Made by a program: the position numbers and the translations under genes
The notes under the pieces: model-generated
What the model was told of the DNA's origin: nothing
Seen by the model: only the letters and a program-made list of their open reading frames with translations
The model's database searches: none
Assembly (NCBI RefSeq): GCF_003544935.1
Contig: NZ_CP032098.1
Location: 2,294,001-2,358,000 of the forward strand
DNA length: 64,000 bases
Origin: Malaciobacter molluscorum LMG 25693
GTDB lineage: Bacteria; Campylobacterota; Campylobacteria; Campylobacterales; Arcobacteraceae
Direction of reading: 5' to 3'
Shown: in pieces, positions 25,588 through 40,291 of the stretch
Layout: each line of letters starts with the position of its first letter
Position numbering within the stretch: the stretch's first letter is position 1

Positions 25588-25593
25588 ATTGTA
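25588..25593 (-). promoter_or_regulatory. Probable glnA promoter -10
   Basis: On the minus strand TATTTTGATACAAT is a T-rich stretch followed by TGATACAAT, an extended -10 of the type common in this phylum. Initiation would fall near 25581, about 24 nt upstream of the ATG, with AAGGAG in between. Confidence 0.45.
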
Positions 25594-25660
25594 TCAAAAT
25601 ATAAGAAATATAAAATAAATTATATGTATATTTTTTATACAGTTTGATATTTTTTAAACT

Positions 25661-26464
25661 TTAAAGTATGTCAATTAATTCTTTTTCTCTATTTTGAAAA
25701 ATTGCACATTTTTTATAACCTATACTTTTAACTAAAGATTTCACTTCTTCATATTTATATCCAATTTGATCTATTTCATGAGCATCAGAACTAAATGTAA
25801 TTGGTATGTCAAGTTCAAAACAGACTTCTAATATATCTTTTGAAGGATATTGTTCTGCTATTGGTTTTCTAAAACCCGAAGCATTAACTTCTACAACCAT
25901 ATTTGATTTTTTTATTTGTTTTAATGCATTTAATGCAAGAGATTTTATATTTTTTGTTGGTAAATATTTAAATACTTTTATCAAATCAAAATGTCCAACT
26001 ATATCAAATTTATTCAGTTTTGCAAGTTTTTCTATTGCATAAAAATAATCTATCCATATGCTATTAATATCTTTATTTTTATACTTACCAATAAATTCAG
26101 GATTATCAAAACCCCATGGTGATTCCTCATTTTTACTTTCTAAAAAATGAACTGAACCAATTAAATAATCAACTTTTGCATCTAATATTTCATCCAAAAT
26201 TTTTATACTTTGCATAAAATCAACTTCATAACCAAGTAATATATTTATGCTATCTTTATATTTCTCTTTATAGAACTTGATAGTAGTTTCATAAAACTCT
26301 TTTTCTTGTATTGACATTCTATATTTATAATCAAAATCCATTGGTGCATGTTCAGTAAATCCATAAAAATCAATACCTAAATCTATTGCTTTTTTTATAT
26401 ACGATTCAACACTACCATTTGCATGGTTACATAATATTGTATGATTATGTAAATCTACTCTCAT
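25661..26464 (-). CDS. hisJ: PHP-domain histidinol-phosphatase (HisJ/HisK type)
   Basis: This 267-residue PHP phosphoesterase starts MRVDLHNHT, the first metal-binding motif, followed by GFTEHAP, GSVHFL, VGHFDLI, and SSDAHEIDQIG near the C-terminus, all typical metal ligands. HisJ-type enzymes remove phosphate from L-histidinol phosphate. The specific substrate is inferred from size and family. Its ATG overlaps the end of the two-receiver GGDEF gene by 4 bp (ATGA), so it is the last gene of the moaD-moaE-regulator unit. Confidence 0.82.
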   Translation of the reverse strand: MRVDLHNHTILCNHANGSVESYIKKAIDLGIDFYGFTEHAPMDFDYKYRMSIQEKEFYETTIKFYKEKYKDSINILLGYEVDFMQSIKILDEILDAKVDYLIGSVHFLESKNEESPWGFDNPEFIGKYKNKDINSIWIDYFYAIEKLAKLNKFDIVGHFDLIKVFKYLPTKNIKSLALNALKQIKKSNMVVEVNASGFRKPIAEQYPSKDILEVCFELDIPITFSSDAHEIDQIGYKYEEVKSLVKSIGYKKCAIFQNREKELIDIL

Positions 26465-27714
26465 TTTTTATACCTTATTTGATTTCTTCCAGAATCTTTT
26501 GCTTTATATAAATTTTTATCAGCTTCTTGTAACATTGCCTCTATTGAACCATTAGAGTTATTAAAACTACATCCTATTGAAACAGTAAATTTTATATTAA
26601 TAGTTCCAAGATCAATTACATTTTTTTCAAATTCTTCTCTTATTAATTCTAATTTATCCAAAGTCTCTTTCTCTTCACAATTATAAAAAAGAATAGAAAA
26701 TTCTTCTCCACCTAATCTTGCTACTAATTCATTATTATATAAAAATCTATTTAATACAATAGATACTTCTTTTATAGCAATATCACCAATATCATGACCA
26801 TATTCATCATTAATAATCTTAAAATTATCAATATCAATTAATACAACTGCACAAATTTTATTATTAATTTTTGAAAACTCTAATATCTTTTTACCTTGCT
26901 CAAAAAAATATCTTCTATTATAAAGATTAGTTAAATAATCAGTATTTGCTTTTTTTCTTAACTGTTCAAATAACTCTAATAACTCAAGATTTGCACTAAT
27001 TCTAACAAAAAGTTCTTCTTGAGTAAATCCTTTATATAAAAAGTCATTTGCACCATATTTTAGAAATTTAGATGCTGTTTTTTTATCTTTTGAACCTGAA
27101 GTTACAATAATAGAAAGTTCATCTTTATTATATTTTTTTCTAAGAACTCTTACAAGTTCCAATCCATCGATTAATGGCATATAATAATCAGTTAATAAAA
27201 GTTTTATATCTTGATGTTCATTCATAACATCCAAAGCTTCTTTACCATTTTTTGCGGTAAAAACTGTAAGTCTATATCTTTGCAAAAGTTTTTTTATAGT
27301 TTCTAAAAATGATTTTGAATCATCAACAACTAAAACTTTTATAGTTTTATTATTTATAACTCTTTGTATTACTGAAAGTGCATATTTAAAAGAATAAATT
27401 CCATCTTTTATTACATAATCAACTATATTTAAACTTCTATTTTTAATATCTTCTTCTATTGATATTGAGGCAGTTAATATAATTATTGGTATATTAAATT
27501 TTGTAACAAAATCAACAATTTCACCATTCGTAGAATCAGGTAAACCTAAATCTAATAAAGCAACATCAAATCTACCTTTATGTTCTAATAAAATTTTAGC
27601 ACACTCTTTTACAGAAGATCCCAGAACAGTTTTATAACCAAACTGTTCTTTAATCATCAAGCTTAATGTGCTTGCAATAGATTTACTATCTTCAATTATA
27701 AGAATTTTCTTCAT
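26461..27714 (-). CDS. Two-receiver response regulator with GGDEF (diguanylate cyclase) domain
   Basis: This 417-residue protein has two receiver domains and then a GGDEF domain. Receiver 1 (about 1-120) has the IIEDS acidic pair and a phosphorylatable Asp in LLDLGLP. Receiver 2 (about 123-245) has VVDDS and LLTDYYMP. The GGDEF domain (about 255-417) has DYLTNLYNRR, DIDNFKIINDEYGH and the active-site ARLGGEEF, so synthesis of cyclic-di-GMP is expected. The inhibitory RxxD site upstream of GGEEF is absent (LYNNE), so product inhibition at the I-site is unlikely. No histidine kinase is adjacent. It overlaps the downstream phosphatase gene by 4 bp. Confidence 0.93.
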   Translation of the reverse strand: MKKILIIEDSKSIASTLSLMIKEQFGYKTVLGSSVKECAKILLEHKGRFDVALLDLGLPDSTNGEIVDFVTKFNIPIIILTASISIEEDIKNRSLNIVDYVIKDGIYSFKYALSVIQRVINNKTIKVLVVDDSKSFLETIKKLLQRYRLTVFTAKNGKEALDVMNEHQDIKLLLTDYYMPLIDGLELVRVLRKKYNKDELSIIVTSGSKDKKTASKFLKYGANDFLYKGFTQEELFVRISANLELLELFEQLRKKANTDYLTNLYNRRYFFEQGKKILEFSKINNKICAVVLIDIDNFKIINDEYGHDIGDIAIKEVSIVLNRFLYNNELVARLGGEEFSILFYNCEEKETLDKLELIREEFEKNVIDLGTINIKFTVSIGCSFNNSNGSIEAMLQEADKNLYKAKDSGRNQIRYKK

Positions 27715-27719
27715 ATTTA

Positions 27720-28163
27720 TTAATTCAAAATCCCAGCACCTTCAATTGGATTACTTCTATCTTCAGCATAAACTCTTTTTGAGTTTTTTATATCATACTT
27801 CCATATAGGAGCATTTGCTTTAAAATCTTCTACAAACTCATCAATCATTTCTAAAGCAACCCTTCTTTTTGGCGAACAAACAGCTGCAATATATGAACTT
27901 TCATGATTTAATACATCACCTTTGCTATGAGCCATTAATACAATTGCATTTTTATCATTTGCTTTTTTTTGCCAAGAATTAAACCAAGAGTTTAAAATAG
28001 GCTCATAAATATCAAAAGATAACCCTTCTATATTATCTTCATCTCTTACTACACCAACAAAAGTAATTATTGCACCATAATTTGAGTTTTTAAAATGGTT
28101 ATACCATTCATTTGTAATCTTTTCTACTGGTAAGTTACCATCAAATAACTGTAATTCTTCCAT
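27720..28163 (-). CDS. moaE: Molybdopterin synthase catalytic subunit
   Basis: This 147-residue protein is a complete MoaE. It has GAIITFVGVVRDEDN near residue 34, the VLMAHSKGDVLNHESSY stretch, the VCSPKRRVAL segment and a conserved PIWKYD lysine region. With MoaD it inserts the dithiolene sulfurs into precursor Z. It lies 3 bp after moaD. Confidence 0.96.
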   Translation of the reverse strand: MEELQLFDGNLPVEKITNEWYNHFKNSNYGAIITFVGVVRDEDNIEGLSFDIYEPILNSWFNSWQKKANDKNAIVLMAHSKGDVLNHESSYIAAVCSPKRRVALEMIDEFVEDFKANAPIWKYDIKNSKRVYAEDRSNPIEGAGILN

Positions 28164-28166
28164 TTA

Positions 28167-28388
28167 TCAACCACCACAAACAGGAGGTAATAATGATATT
28201 TTGTCACCATCATTTAATTTTACATCTTTAGAAGAAACTAGCGTATCATTTACTGCCACTGCACATTTATCTAGCCAATTACTAATTTCACTATCTTTTT
28301 TTAATACTTCACCTAATTGAGATAAGTTAGTAATTTCTAATGTTACTTTATCTTTATTAATTGGTCCTAAAAATTCTACTTCAACCAT
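28167..28388 (-). CDS. moaD: Molybdopterin synthase sulfur-carrier subunit
   Basis: This 73-residue ubiquitin-like protein ends in LLPPVCGG. The terminal Gly-Gly is the site of adenylation and thiocarboxylate formation, which confirms the role. It is the first gene of the unit moaD-moaE-regulator-hisJ and is divergent from mqnA. Confidence 0.95.
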   Translation of the reverse strand: MVEVEFLGPINKDKVTLEITNLSQLGEVLKKDSEISNWLDKCAVAVNDTLVSSKDVKLNDGDKISLLPPVCGG

Positions 28389-28454
28389 TTTAACCCCTTA
28401 TTTACCTATATTTTATTATTATATCCAAAATAATTTAATTTTTAGGATAATAAA

Positions 28455-29117
28455 ATGAAGTTTGCAAAAATAGATTTTATCAATTTATTACCTGTAACTG
28501 TATACATGAAAAAGAATATAAAATCAAATCAATTAAAAGCAATAATAGAGTATAAAAAATCATACCCTTCAGCAATAAACAAAAAATTTAAAAGTAGAGT
28601 TGTAGAATCTGCTTTTATCTCTTCAATAGCATCAAGAGGAGAAAAAGCACTTGATTATGGAATAATTGCAAGAAATGAAGTAAAATCAGTCCTTGTAGTT
28701 CCAGGAGAAAAATATGAAAAAGATTTCCAAAGTGATACATCAAATGCACTTGCAAAAGTATTAAATTTGAATGGTAAAGTTATAATAGGAGATAAAGCTT
28801 TAAAGTTTTATCATGAAAATAATAAAAATGACTTTATTGACTTAGCAAAAGCTTGGCAAGACAAATATAATCTTCCATTTGTATTTGCAAGATTATCTTA
28901 TAATAAAAATGAAAAACTTTTAAAAAAAACTATGAAAGATTTTAATAAAAGACATATTAAAATACCTCAATATATACTTGCACAATATGAAAAACGTTCA
29001 GGTATAAATAAAAAAGATATATTAGAATACCTAAAAGGTATTGATTATGATATAAAATTAAAAGAAAAAAGAGCATTAAAACTGTTCTTTAAATTAGCAA
29101 AACAACAAGGAATTTAA
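28455..29117 (+). CDS. mqnA: Chorismate dehydratase (futalosine pathway), MqnA family
   Basis: This 220-residue protein is a MqnA/MqnD-type periplasmic-binding-like enzyme without a signal peptide. It starts [14 protein letters not shown], similar to the KIDFLNLLP-type opening of epsilonproteobacterial MqnA. It also has [31 protein letters not shown] and a DKALKFYHE segment. MqnA converts chorismate to 3-enolpyruvylbenzoate, the first step of futalosine-dependent menaquinone synthesis. Its stop overlaps the uppP start by one base (TAATG). The specific assignment is by similarity as I remember the family. Confidence 0.82.
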   Translation: MKFAKIDFINLLPVTVYMKKNIKSNQLKAIIEYKKSYPSAINKKFKSRVVESAFISSIASRGEKALDYGIIARNEVKSVLVVPGEKYEKDFQSDTSNALAKVLNLNGKVIIGDKALKFYHENNKNDFIDLAKAWQDKYNLPFVFARLSYNKNEKLLKKTMKDFNKRHIKIPQYILAQYEKRSGINKKDILEYLKGIDYDIKLKEKRALKLFFKLAKQQGI

Positions 29118-29899
29118 TGACAATACTAGACTCAATCCTACTTGGAATAATTGAAGGATTCACTGAATTCTTACCAATTTCATCTACAGGACATCTAATT
29201 GTTGCAAGTCATTTTTTAAATATTGAGCAAACATCAATTAATAAAGCTTATGAAGTTATTATACAATTTGCAGCAATTCTTGCTGTAATTCTTAACTACC
29301 CAGATAAATTTACATTTAAACATACTAATTTATGGATTAAAATATTTATTGCATTTTTACCAATAGGAATTATTGGTTTTATCTTTTCTTCTTTTATTAA
29401 ACAATTATTCTCTATTGAAATTGTTGCAACTATGTTTATAGTAGGAGGTATAATATTTTTAATTGTTGAAAAGTTTTATGATGAAAAAAAACATACCGTT
29501 TCTGATGTTGAGAATATAAGTTTTAAACAATCTTTTTATATTGGGTTAGCACAAATTTTTGCACTCATTCCAGGTACAAGTAGAGCTGGTTCAACTATTA
29601 TTGGTGCAATGATTGTAGGATTAAATAGAAAAGCCAGTGCAGAATTCTCTTTTTTACTTGCTTTTCCAGTAATGTGCGCAACTACAGCATATGATTTAAT
29701 AAAACATCATAATGAATTACTTCATACAACAAATCTAACAAATTTAATAATTGGTTTTATTGTTGCTTTTTTTGTAGCATATTTAACAATAAAACTTTTT
29801 TTAAAATTCTTAGAAAGATTTACATTTGTTGGTTTTGGTATTTATAGAATTCTTTTTGGTATTCTTTTATTGATTATTTTCAATAATAATATCAACTAA
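29117..29899 (+). CDS. uppP: Undecaprenyl-diphosphatase
   Basis: This 260-residue membrane protein recycles the undecaprenyl carrier and is linked to bacitracin resistance (BacA family). Both signature motifs are present: [14 protein letters not shown] (near residues 14-28) and [12 protein letters not shown] (near 152-164). It has about seven or eight membrane segments. Translation is coupled to mqnA. Its 3' end overlaps the 3' end of convergent murG by 33 bp. Confidence 0.97.
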   Translation: MTILDSILLGIIEGFTEFLPISSTGHLIVASHFLNIEQTSINKAYEVIIQFAAILAVILNYPDKFTFKHTNLWIKIFIAFLPIGIIGFIFSSFIKQLFSIEIVATMFIVGGIIFLIVEKFYDEKKHTVSDVENISFKQSFYIGLAQIFALIPGTSRAGSTIIGAMIVGLNRKASAEFSFLLAFPVMCATTAYDLIKHHNELLHTTNLTNLIIGFIVAFFVAYLTIKLFLKFLERFTFVGFGIYRILFGILLLIIFNNNIN

Positions 29900-30895
29900 A
29901 CTTTCTATTGCATCACAATTAATAGAATCAACTAAACCTCTACTAATAGAATTAACATCACAAGTTAAAATTTTATCTATAACTTGTGATGTTAAATTCT
30001 TTTCTCTACATATAAAACATAATTTTTTATCTTTTAAAAACTTTGCATTATAATATTGATGATCTTTTGCAGCATAAGGATATGGAATAAAAAGGGCAGG
30101 CAATGCATTTGCAGATAATTCCCAAAGTGTTGAAGCTCCACTTCTACTAATTGCAAAGTCTGCTTTACTCATTTTTTTTGATATATCATCAGTGAAATCA
30201 AAAACATCAGCATTAATACCTAATTTTTCATACTCTTGTTTTACTCTTTGGAAATCATTTTTCCCAGTTTGATGTATTATATTTATACTTAAATCATCTA
30301 ATTTTTTTGCAATACTTAATGCATAATTATTTATTGCAACTGCACCTTGAGAGCCACCTAAAAATATAATAGTTTCAATTTTTTCTCTTACTCTTGCATT
30401 ATCAAAAAATTCAGATGAAACTGGATAATCTTTTACTTTTGATTTTTCTAAATAAGATGAAAATACTTCAGTTGCAAATTTACTTGTTAATTCATTTAAC
30501 TTACCCATTTTAGAATTTTGTTCATGAATATACAATTTACATCCATAAGATAAAATTGAAGCAAAAGTTGCAGGTGCTGCTGAAAAACCACCAACAGAAA
30601 TTACAGTTTGAACATCAGCAGTATCAAATATATTTAAACAATGATTTACTTCTTTTGCTATTTTAAATAAAGAACTAACTTTTCCAAGTATATTTTTATT
30701 AACTACACCTTTTGTATCTAAAAAAATAGCTTTTTTTAATTTTCTATCATTCTCAAACCAAGTCCTATCTTGTCCAGAAGTAGATCCAATAAAAATTGCG
30801 GGAGTTCCTCTTTTATAAAATTCATCAATAAAAGCTTTAGCAACTTTTAGATGGCCTCCTGTTCCGCCACCTGTTATAACAACTCTACCTTTCAT
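29867..30895 (-). CDS. murG: UDP-N-acetylglucosamine--N-acetylmuramyl-(pentapeptide) pyrophosphoryl-undecaprenol transferase
   Basis: This 342-residue GT28 enzyme makes lipid II from lipid I at the inner face of the plasma membrane. The glycine-rich loops [16 protein letters not shown] (residues 7-22) and [12 protein letters not shown] are present, with a C-terminal [16 protein letters not shown] acceptor region. It overlaps ftsW by 4 bp and is convergent with uppP. Confidence 0.97.
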   Translation of the reverse strand: MKGRVVITGGGTGGHLKVAKAFIDEFYKRGTPAIFIGSTSGQDRTWFENDRKLKKAIFLDTKGVVNKNILGKVSSLFKIAKEVNHCLNIFDTADVQTVISVGGFSAAPATFASILSYGCKLYIHEQNSKMGKLNELTSKFATEVFSSYLEKSKVKDYPVSSEFFDNARVREKIETIIFLGGSQGAVAINNYALSIAKKLDDLSINIIHQTGKNDFQRVKQEYEKLGINADVFDFTDDISKKMSKADFAISRSGASTLWELSANALPALFIPYPYAAKDHQYYNAKFLKDKKLCFICREKNLTSQVIDKILTCDVNSISRGLVDSINCDAIESLVDIIIENNQ

Positions 30896-32121
30896 TTAGT
30901 ATGTTTCTCCTTTTTTATTGTTCTACTAATTGATAAAACTAATCCAATTGCAATAGCCATTGATAACATTGATGAACCACCATAACTTAAAAAAGGAACA
31001 GCAATACCTTTAATAGGTATAATTCCAGAAATACCATATGAGTTAATCAAAAAAGCTATTATTATCATTAATGCAATTCCAAGAGTAAATAGATGATAAA
31101 TTGGATTATTTACTCTCCTACTTATAATAAATATTCTCCAAACAATTGAAAATAAAATAAATAAAATAAATAATAATCCAATTAATCCAATTTCTTCCGT
31201 AATTCCAGCTAAAACAAAGTCAGTATGAACTTCAGATAAAAACCCAAGTTTAATATCTCCTAAAGATACTCCTTTTCCAAAAAAACCACCATTATGAATA
31301 GCATTTAAAGAGTGTGAAACTTGATAAGGTTCAGGTAACTCATCAATTCTTAAATAATTATCAACCCATTCTGGCATTATTGCTAATATTCCATCTTGAT
31401 TCATTGCCCACCAAGAATATATTCTATTAATTCTATGAGGTGCAGAAATAATCAAAATTATAAAAGCAAATAATGCACTAGCACCTAATGATAAGAATAC
31501 TTTAAAACTTCTATTTGCAAAAACTAATAAAACAATTAAAATAACCCCTAATAATACAACTTGACCTAAATCTTTTTGTAAAAAAGCCACAAGAAAAACT
31601 ACTAATAAAAAAGTACCAAAATAAGGGGCAAGAAGTAAAAGTTCTTCTTTTAATGTCATCTTTTTAGGCATAACCATAACACGCCTATGAAAAGACCATG
31701 ATAAAAAATATATAAACCCCACTTTAAAAAACTCAACAGGAGATAATGACACACCAGGTAATCTAATCCACCTATTTGCTCCACCACTTTCTGTAACTAA
31801 ACTTGCAGGTAAAAATGGCATAACTGCCATTAATAAAAAAAATATAATAAAAAGAGTCATACTTAATTTGCCTACAAATTTGTCAGGATTAAATTGAGAA
31901 AGACTCCACATAATTATTAAAGATAATATTCCAACAAATAATTGTCTTATAAAAAAATGAAATTGGTTATATTCAAAAAATTGAACCGTATATATTGTTA
32001 AAGAGTATGAGAATATAATACTTATTGTAATTAAAATAGAAACTAATAAAAAAAGTATATAGTCTGGTTCATTATTATTTATTTGAACTTTGGGTTTAAT
32101 CTTATTTCTGCTAAAATTCAT
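30892..32121 (-). CDS. ftsW: Cell-division lipid II polymerase FtsW (SEDS family)
   Basis: This 409-residue SEDS protein has about ten membrane segments. Motifs include GGANRWIRLPG, LQKDLGQ, YQVSHSLNAIHNGGFFGKG and FLSEVHTDFVLAGITEE, which contain the family's catalytic and periplasmic loop residues. FtsW rather than RodA is inferred from murG downstream (4-bp overlap) and the ftsI-type PBP gene immediately divergent. Confidence 0.92.
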   Translation of the reverse strand: MNFSRNKIKPKVQINNNEPDYILFLLVSILITISIIFSYSLTIYTVQFFEYNQFHFFIRQLFVGILSLIIMWSLSQFNPDKFVGKLSMTLFIIFFLLMAVMPFLPASLVTESGGANRWIRLPGVSLSPVEFFKVGFIYFLSWSFHRRVMVMPKKMTLKEELLLLAPYFGTFLLVVFLVAFLQKDLGQVVLLGVILIVLLVFANRSFKVFLSLGASALFAFIILIISAPHRINRIYSWWAMNQDGILAIMPEWVDNYLRIDELPEPYQVSHSLNAIHNGGFFGKGVSLGDIKLGFLSEVHTDFVLAGITEEIGLIGLLFILFILFSIVWRIFIISRRVNNPIYHLFTLGIALMIIIAFLINSYGISGIIPIKGIAVPFLSYGGSSMLSMAIAIGLVLSISRTIKKEKHTK

Positions 32122-32149
32122 GTCCTATTATAATATATAATGGATAAAT

Positions 32150-34033
32150 ATGACTTCAAATAATATCGAAAATGTTAATAAAACAAAAAAAATAGCAATT
32201 TTATTTTTATTAATCTTACTCTTTCTTATTATTCTAGTATTTTCAATTGCAAATACTATGACTAAAGATAGAAGAATGCCCTCTTTGCAAATAACAAAAA
32301 AAGAACTTGCAGTTAGAGGAGATATAGTAAGCTCTGATAATTTCAAAATTGCTTCATCAAAAAAATTATATAAGGCATCAATTGATACTAGATTTCTTGA
32401 CTTAAATAAAAAAGAGTTATTTTTAAAACTTTTTTCTATATATAGTAATATTTCATATAATAAACTGAAAAGAAAAGTTGATGAATCAATAAAAGATCAT
32501 CCAGGATATTTAGTATTATCATATAATGTTGATTCAAGAACTGCAAAAAACTTAAAAGAATTAGGTTTTAAACTAAGAAGACTAAAAGTATTTAAAGCAA
32601 AAGAAATTGCTGGAGGAAGAGTTCTTCAAGGTTTAAATATTATAGAAAGTGGTGAAAAAAGAATTTATTCATATAATAATACTCTAACACCAGTGGTTGG
32701 TTATATAAGAAAATTTGAATCAGAAAATGGAAAAACAAAAGTTAAAGGAATAAAAGGATTAGAAAGAAAATATGATGCACTTTTAAATAACACTGAAGAT
32801 GGAATACTAGAAGGTAATAGAGATGTATTATCTTATATTTCATTTGATAAAAACTCTATAATCAAAAAAAGAGAAGATGGAGCAAAACTTGTTTTAAATA
32901 TTCCACTAAAACTTCAAAAAAATATTGAAATGATTTTAGATAAATATAAAGAAAAATTAAGTGCTCAAGAAATAATTGTTTCAGTTATGGATAGTAAAAC
33001 TGGAAAAATATTATCACTAGCATCTTCAAACAGATTTAATCCTGAAAGTATACGACAAGAAGATATACCTTCATTAAATGTTAGTGCAATAGAGTATCAA
33101 TTTGAGCCAGGTTCAGTAATAAAACCAATTGCAATGGCTTTAGCTCTAGATAAAAATAGAGTTAAAAAAGATGAAATATTTTTTGCATATAATGACAATG
33201 GCAAACCAAATAATAAAGGTGAATTTAGAAGAGGAAGATATAAAATTGATAGATTTTATATAAAAGATGACCATCAATTCAGTAAACATTATCTTACAAT
33301 TGATGATATTATTATGTATTCTAGTAACATCGGTTTATTACAAATTATTCAAAGACTAAAAGGTGCTGAAATTTATGAAGGTTATAAAAGATTTGGATTT
33401 ACAAGAAAAACAGGAATAGATTTACCTTATGAAAAAGTAGGAGAAATTCCACCTATATATAAACTTGCAGCAGGTGAAGATAAAAATCAAGATAATGTTT
33501 TTAAAGCAACAATTTCTTATGGTCAAGGAATGACTTCAACTTTTATGCAAGTATTAAAAGCATATAGTGTATTTAATAATCATGGATATAGTGTAACACC
33601 AAGAATTGTATCTTATTTACAAATGGATAATAAAAAATATAAACCAGAAGAAATTCATAAAGAGAAAGTTATATCTGATAATGCTGCAAATAAATTAAAA
33701 AATATATTAATAAAAACAGTAAAATATGGAACTGGTAAAGCAGCATATATGGATAATCTAATAATAGGTGGGAAAACAGGTACTGCAAATATTCCAAGAG
33801 GAGGAAAATATCTTAAAGAGTATATTTCATCTTTCTTTGGATTTGTAAATGATGAAAAAGAAAATTCATATACCATTGGAGTTACAGTGATAAAACCAAA
33901 TTCAACAGGTCGATATTGGTATTATTACTATGCTTCACAATCAGCTGTACCAATATTTAAAGAGATTGTAAAAAATTTAGTTAGCTTAAACTATCTTACA
34001 CCTAAAAAAGATATAATTTCAAATAAAAATTAA
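32150..34033 (+). CDS. ftsI: Division-specific class B penicillin-binding protein (FtsI/PBP3)
   Basis: This 627-residue protein has one N-terminal membrane anchor (about residues 14-36), a dimerisation/pedestal domain beginning RGDIVSSDN, and a transpeptidase domain with SVIK (near 321), SSN (near 391) and KTGTAN (near 541). It cross-links septal peptidoglycan and works with FtsW, whose gene is divergent across a 28-bp gap. That gap holds overlapping TATAAT elements on both strands. A PPIase gene follows after 10 bp. Confidence 0.93.
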   Translation: MTSNNIENVNKTKKIAILFLLILLFLIILVFSIANTMTKDRRMPSLQITKKELAVRGDIVSSDNFKIASSKKLYKASIDTRFLDLNKKELFLKLFSIYSNISYNKLKRKVDESIKDHPGYLVLSYNVDSRTAKNLKELGFKLRRLKVFKAKEIAGGRVLQGLNIIESGEKRIYSYNNTLTPVVGYIRKFESENGKTKVKGIKGLERKYDALLNNTEDGILEGNRDVLSYISFDKNSIIKKREDGAKLVLNIPLKLQKNIEMILDKYKEKLSAQEIIVSVMDSKTGKILSLASSNRFNPESIRQEDIPSLNVSAIEYQFEPGSVIKPIAMALALDKNRVKKDEIFFAYNDNGKPNNKGEFRRGRYKIDRFYIKDDHQFSKHYLTIDDIIMYSSNIGLLQIIQRLKGAEIYEGYKRFGFTRKTGIDLPYEKVGEIPPIYKLAAGEDKNQDNVFKATISYGQGMTSTFMQVLKAYSVFNNHGYSVTPRIVSYLQMDNKKYKPEEIHKEKVISDNAANKLKNILIKTVKYGTGKAAYMDNLIIGGKTGTANIPRGGKYLKEYISSFFGFVNDEKENSYTIGVTVIKPNSTGRYWYYYYASQSAVPIFKEIVKNLVSLNYLTPKKDIISNKN

Positions 34034-34043
34034 AAGGATACTA

Positions 34044-34550
34044 ATGTTCGGATTTAAAAAAGAACTTAAAGAATATGATTATTCAAAAGAGATACTTGAT
34101 ACTTTCAAATATGCAAAAATAACAACTGAAAATGGCACAATTTTAATTAAGCTATTTAATAATGAAACTCCTAATACAGTTTCAAATTTTGCAACACTTG
34201 CAAATGATGGATTTTATAATGGTTTAACTTTTCACAGAGTTATCCCTGGATTTATGGCACAAGGTGGATGTCCAAATGGAACAGGTACAGGTGGACCTGA
34301 TTGGGCAATAGAATGTGAAACAAATGCAGATAAACAAGTTCACAAAAGAGGAAGTCTTTCTATGGCACATGCTGGACCAAATACAGGGGGGAGCCAATTT
34401 TTTATCTGTTTTGTAGATTGTCCTCATTTAGATGGAGTACATACTGTTTTTGGAGAAATTGAAGAAGAGGATGAAAATAGCTTCGAAACTCTTGATAATA
34501 TAAACCAAGATGATAAAATAATATCAATTGAAATTTTAGAGAAAAGATAA
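34044..34550 (+). CDS. Peptidyl-prolyl cis-trans isomerase, cyclophilin type
   Basis: This 168-residue cytoplasmic-type cyclophilin has no signal peptide. The active-site pattern is clear: [13 protein letters not shown] with catalytic Arg, [17 protein letters not shown], and [12 protein letters not shown]. It assists protein folding by isomerising proline bonds. It follows ftsI closely and is probably co-transcribed. Its stop codon lies in the loop of a 13-bp hairpin. Confidence 0.96.
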   Translation: MFGFKKELKEYDYSKEILDTFKYAKITTENGTILIKLFNNETPNTVSNFATLANDGFYNGLTFHRVIPGFMAQGGCPNGTGTGGPDWAIECETNADKQVHKRGSLSMAHAGPNTGGSQFFICFVDCPHLDGVHTVFGEIEEEDENSFETLDNINQDDKIISIEILEKR

Positions 34551-34563
34551 TCTTTTCTCTAAA
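34535..34563 (+). terminator. Inverted repeat around the cyclophilin stop codon
   Basis: TTTAGAGAAAAGA (34535-34547) and TCTTTTCTCTAAA (34551-34563) form a perfect 13-bp stem with the stop codon as the 3-nt loop. No T-run follows on the plus strand, so this may be a weak terminator or a 3'-end stabiliser. Confidence 0.45.
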
Positions 34564-34718
34564 TAGACTGACTAAATAATAACTAAAAATACCCTAGCAA
34601 ATATAGTCTAATTGTTTTAAATCTACAAATAATAATAGTAATATTTATTAAATAAGAGTAAAAAAACAAAAAAGGAGATAAAAAAAATAAAAGGGTGAAA
34701 GAGGAGGTGAAAGGAGGT

Positions 34719-34770
34719 AAAAAAAAAGGCTTAGTTAAGAATACTAGAAAAAAGTATAAATAACTAAACC
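34719..34770 (-). terminator. rrn operon terminator
   Basis: On the minus strand GGUUUAGUUA-UUUAUAC pairs with GUAUUC-UUAACUAAGCC, with a few non-pairs, and is followed by nine U residues. It lies about 18 nt after 5S. Downstream is a C/U-rich tract with copies of the anti-Shine-Dalgarno sequence. Confidence 0.85.
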
Positions 34771-34788
34771 TAAAAATAAAACTCAAAA

Positions 34789-34903
34789 GCTGGCAGAGAC
34801 CTACGTTTCCACACCTGAAAGGTGCAGTATTATCAGCGCTGAAGTGCTTGACTTCCAGGTTCGGAATGGAGCTGGGTATTTCCACTTCGCTTTTTCCACC
34901 AGC
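34789..34903 (-). rRNA. rrf: 5S ribosomal RNA
   Basis: About 115 nt, starting GCUGGUGG and closing with CUGCCAGC to form helix I. The internal CCACACCUGAAAGG-type region and the GGUUCGGAAUGGAGCU region, read in complement, match 5S. Ends are good to a few bases. Confidence 0.93.
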
Positions 34904-34994
34904 AATATGAGTATACAATGAACTTATCATTCACTCTATACTCACATTCTTATGAGCTCTTTTATATTAAAGTCTTTTTCTTCTTTCAATAACT

Positions 34995-38080
<3,086 letters not shown>

Positions 38081-38183
38081 CTTTCTTTTTATCTTTGAAA
38101 TTGTTATTTCTTAGAAAAATTTAGACTTTAACATTATATTTTTAAATAACTTGATTACTCTTGTAATCTTTTGGTTTTTTTTG

Positions 38184-38228
38184 AAACCAAATATAAATCT
38201 TACTTTTTTTAAGACTTATATTTAGTTT
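38184..38228 (-). promoter_or_regulatory. Hairpin in the tRNA-Ala-23S spacer
   Basis: The plus strand has AAACCAAATATAAATCTTA and, 7 bases later, TAAGACTTATATTTAGTTT. In the minus-strand RNA these pair into a stem of about 19 bp with G-U pairs. It begins just after tRNA-Ala and probably guides precursor cleavage. The rest of the spacer (37955-38183) holds only the 23S processing arm and AT-rich sequence. Confidence 0.5.
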
Positions 38229-38235
38229 CTTCAAA

Positions 38236-38311
38236 TGGTGGAGATAAGCGGGATCGAACCGCTGACCTCCTGCGTGCAAGGCAGGCGCTCTCCCAGCTGA
38301 GCTATATCCCC
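38236..38311 (-). tRNA. tRNA-Ala (anticodon UGC)
   Basis: The 76-nt cloverleaf starts GGGGAUAUAGCUC, the anticodon loop is CUUGCAC, and CCA is encoded. It lies in the 16S-23S spacer. Confidence 0.97.
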
Positions 38312-38365
38312 ATTTGTATTTCTTATTTGGTATTCTTCTAATCTTTAAAGATTATTCAATCTTCA

Positions 38366-38442
38366 TGGTGGGCCTACCAGGACTTGAACCTGGGACCTCA
38401 CGATTATCAGTCGAGCGCTCTAGCCAGCTGAGCTATAGGCCC
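38366..38442 (-). tRNA. tRNA-Ile (anticodon GAU)
   Basis: The 77-nt cloverleaf starts GGGCCUAUAGCUC, the anticodon loop is CUGAUAA, and CCA is encoded. It is the first tRNA after 16S. Confidence 0.97.
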
Positions 38443-38462
38443 ATTCACCTATTGTTATCAAA

Positions 38463-40167
<1,705 letters not shown>

Positions 40168-40188
40168 CTTATCTTTACCAAACTTCTC

Positions 40189-40199
40189 TGTTAAAGAAC
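40189..40199 (-). promoter_or_regulatory. rrn boxA antitermination element
   Basis: The leader RNA reads GUUCUUUAACA here, matching the bacterial boxA core (TGCTCTTTAACA) bound by NusB-S10. It lies between the promoter and the 16S processing arm. Confidence 0.7.
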
Positions 40200-40241
40200 T
40201 CTTCACTTTCTTCCTTCCGGCCTCAGCGAATTTGGACGGGA

Positions 40242-40270
40242 ATTATAGTCTCTTTTCCCCTCTTTGTCAA
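40242..40270 (-). promoter_or_regulatory. Consensus sigma-70 rrn promoter
   Basis: On the minus strand TTGACA (40265-40270) and TATAAT (40242-40247) are separated by exactly 17 bp. A G/C-rich discriminator (TCCCGTCC) follows, as in stringently controlled rRNA promoters. Initiation would be near 40235. A full consensus -35 is unusual in this phylum. Confidence 0.9.
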
Positions 40271-40291
40271 GAGCTACAACTTAATAAAAGC

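Noticed and set aside
34583-34930. 115-codon minus-strand frame covering 5S rRNA and its terminator
   Set aside because: It runs through the 5S gene and a low-complexity C/T tract; the Phe/Leu/Ser-rich tail is a by-product of base composition.
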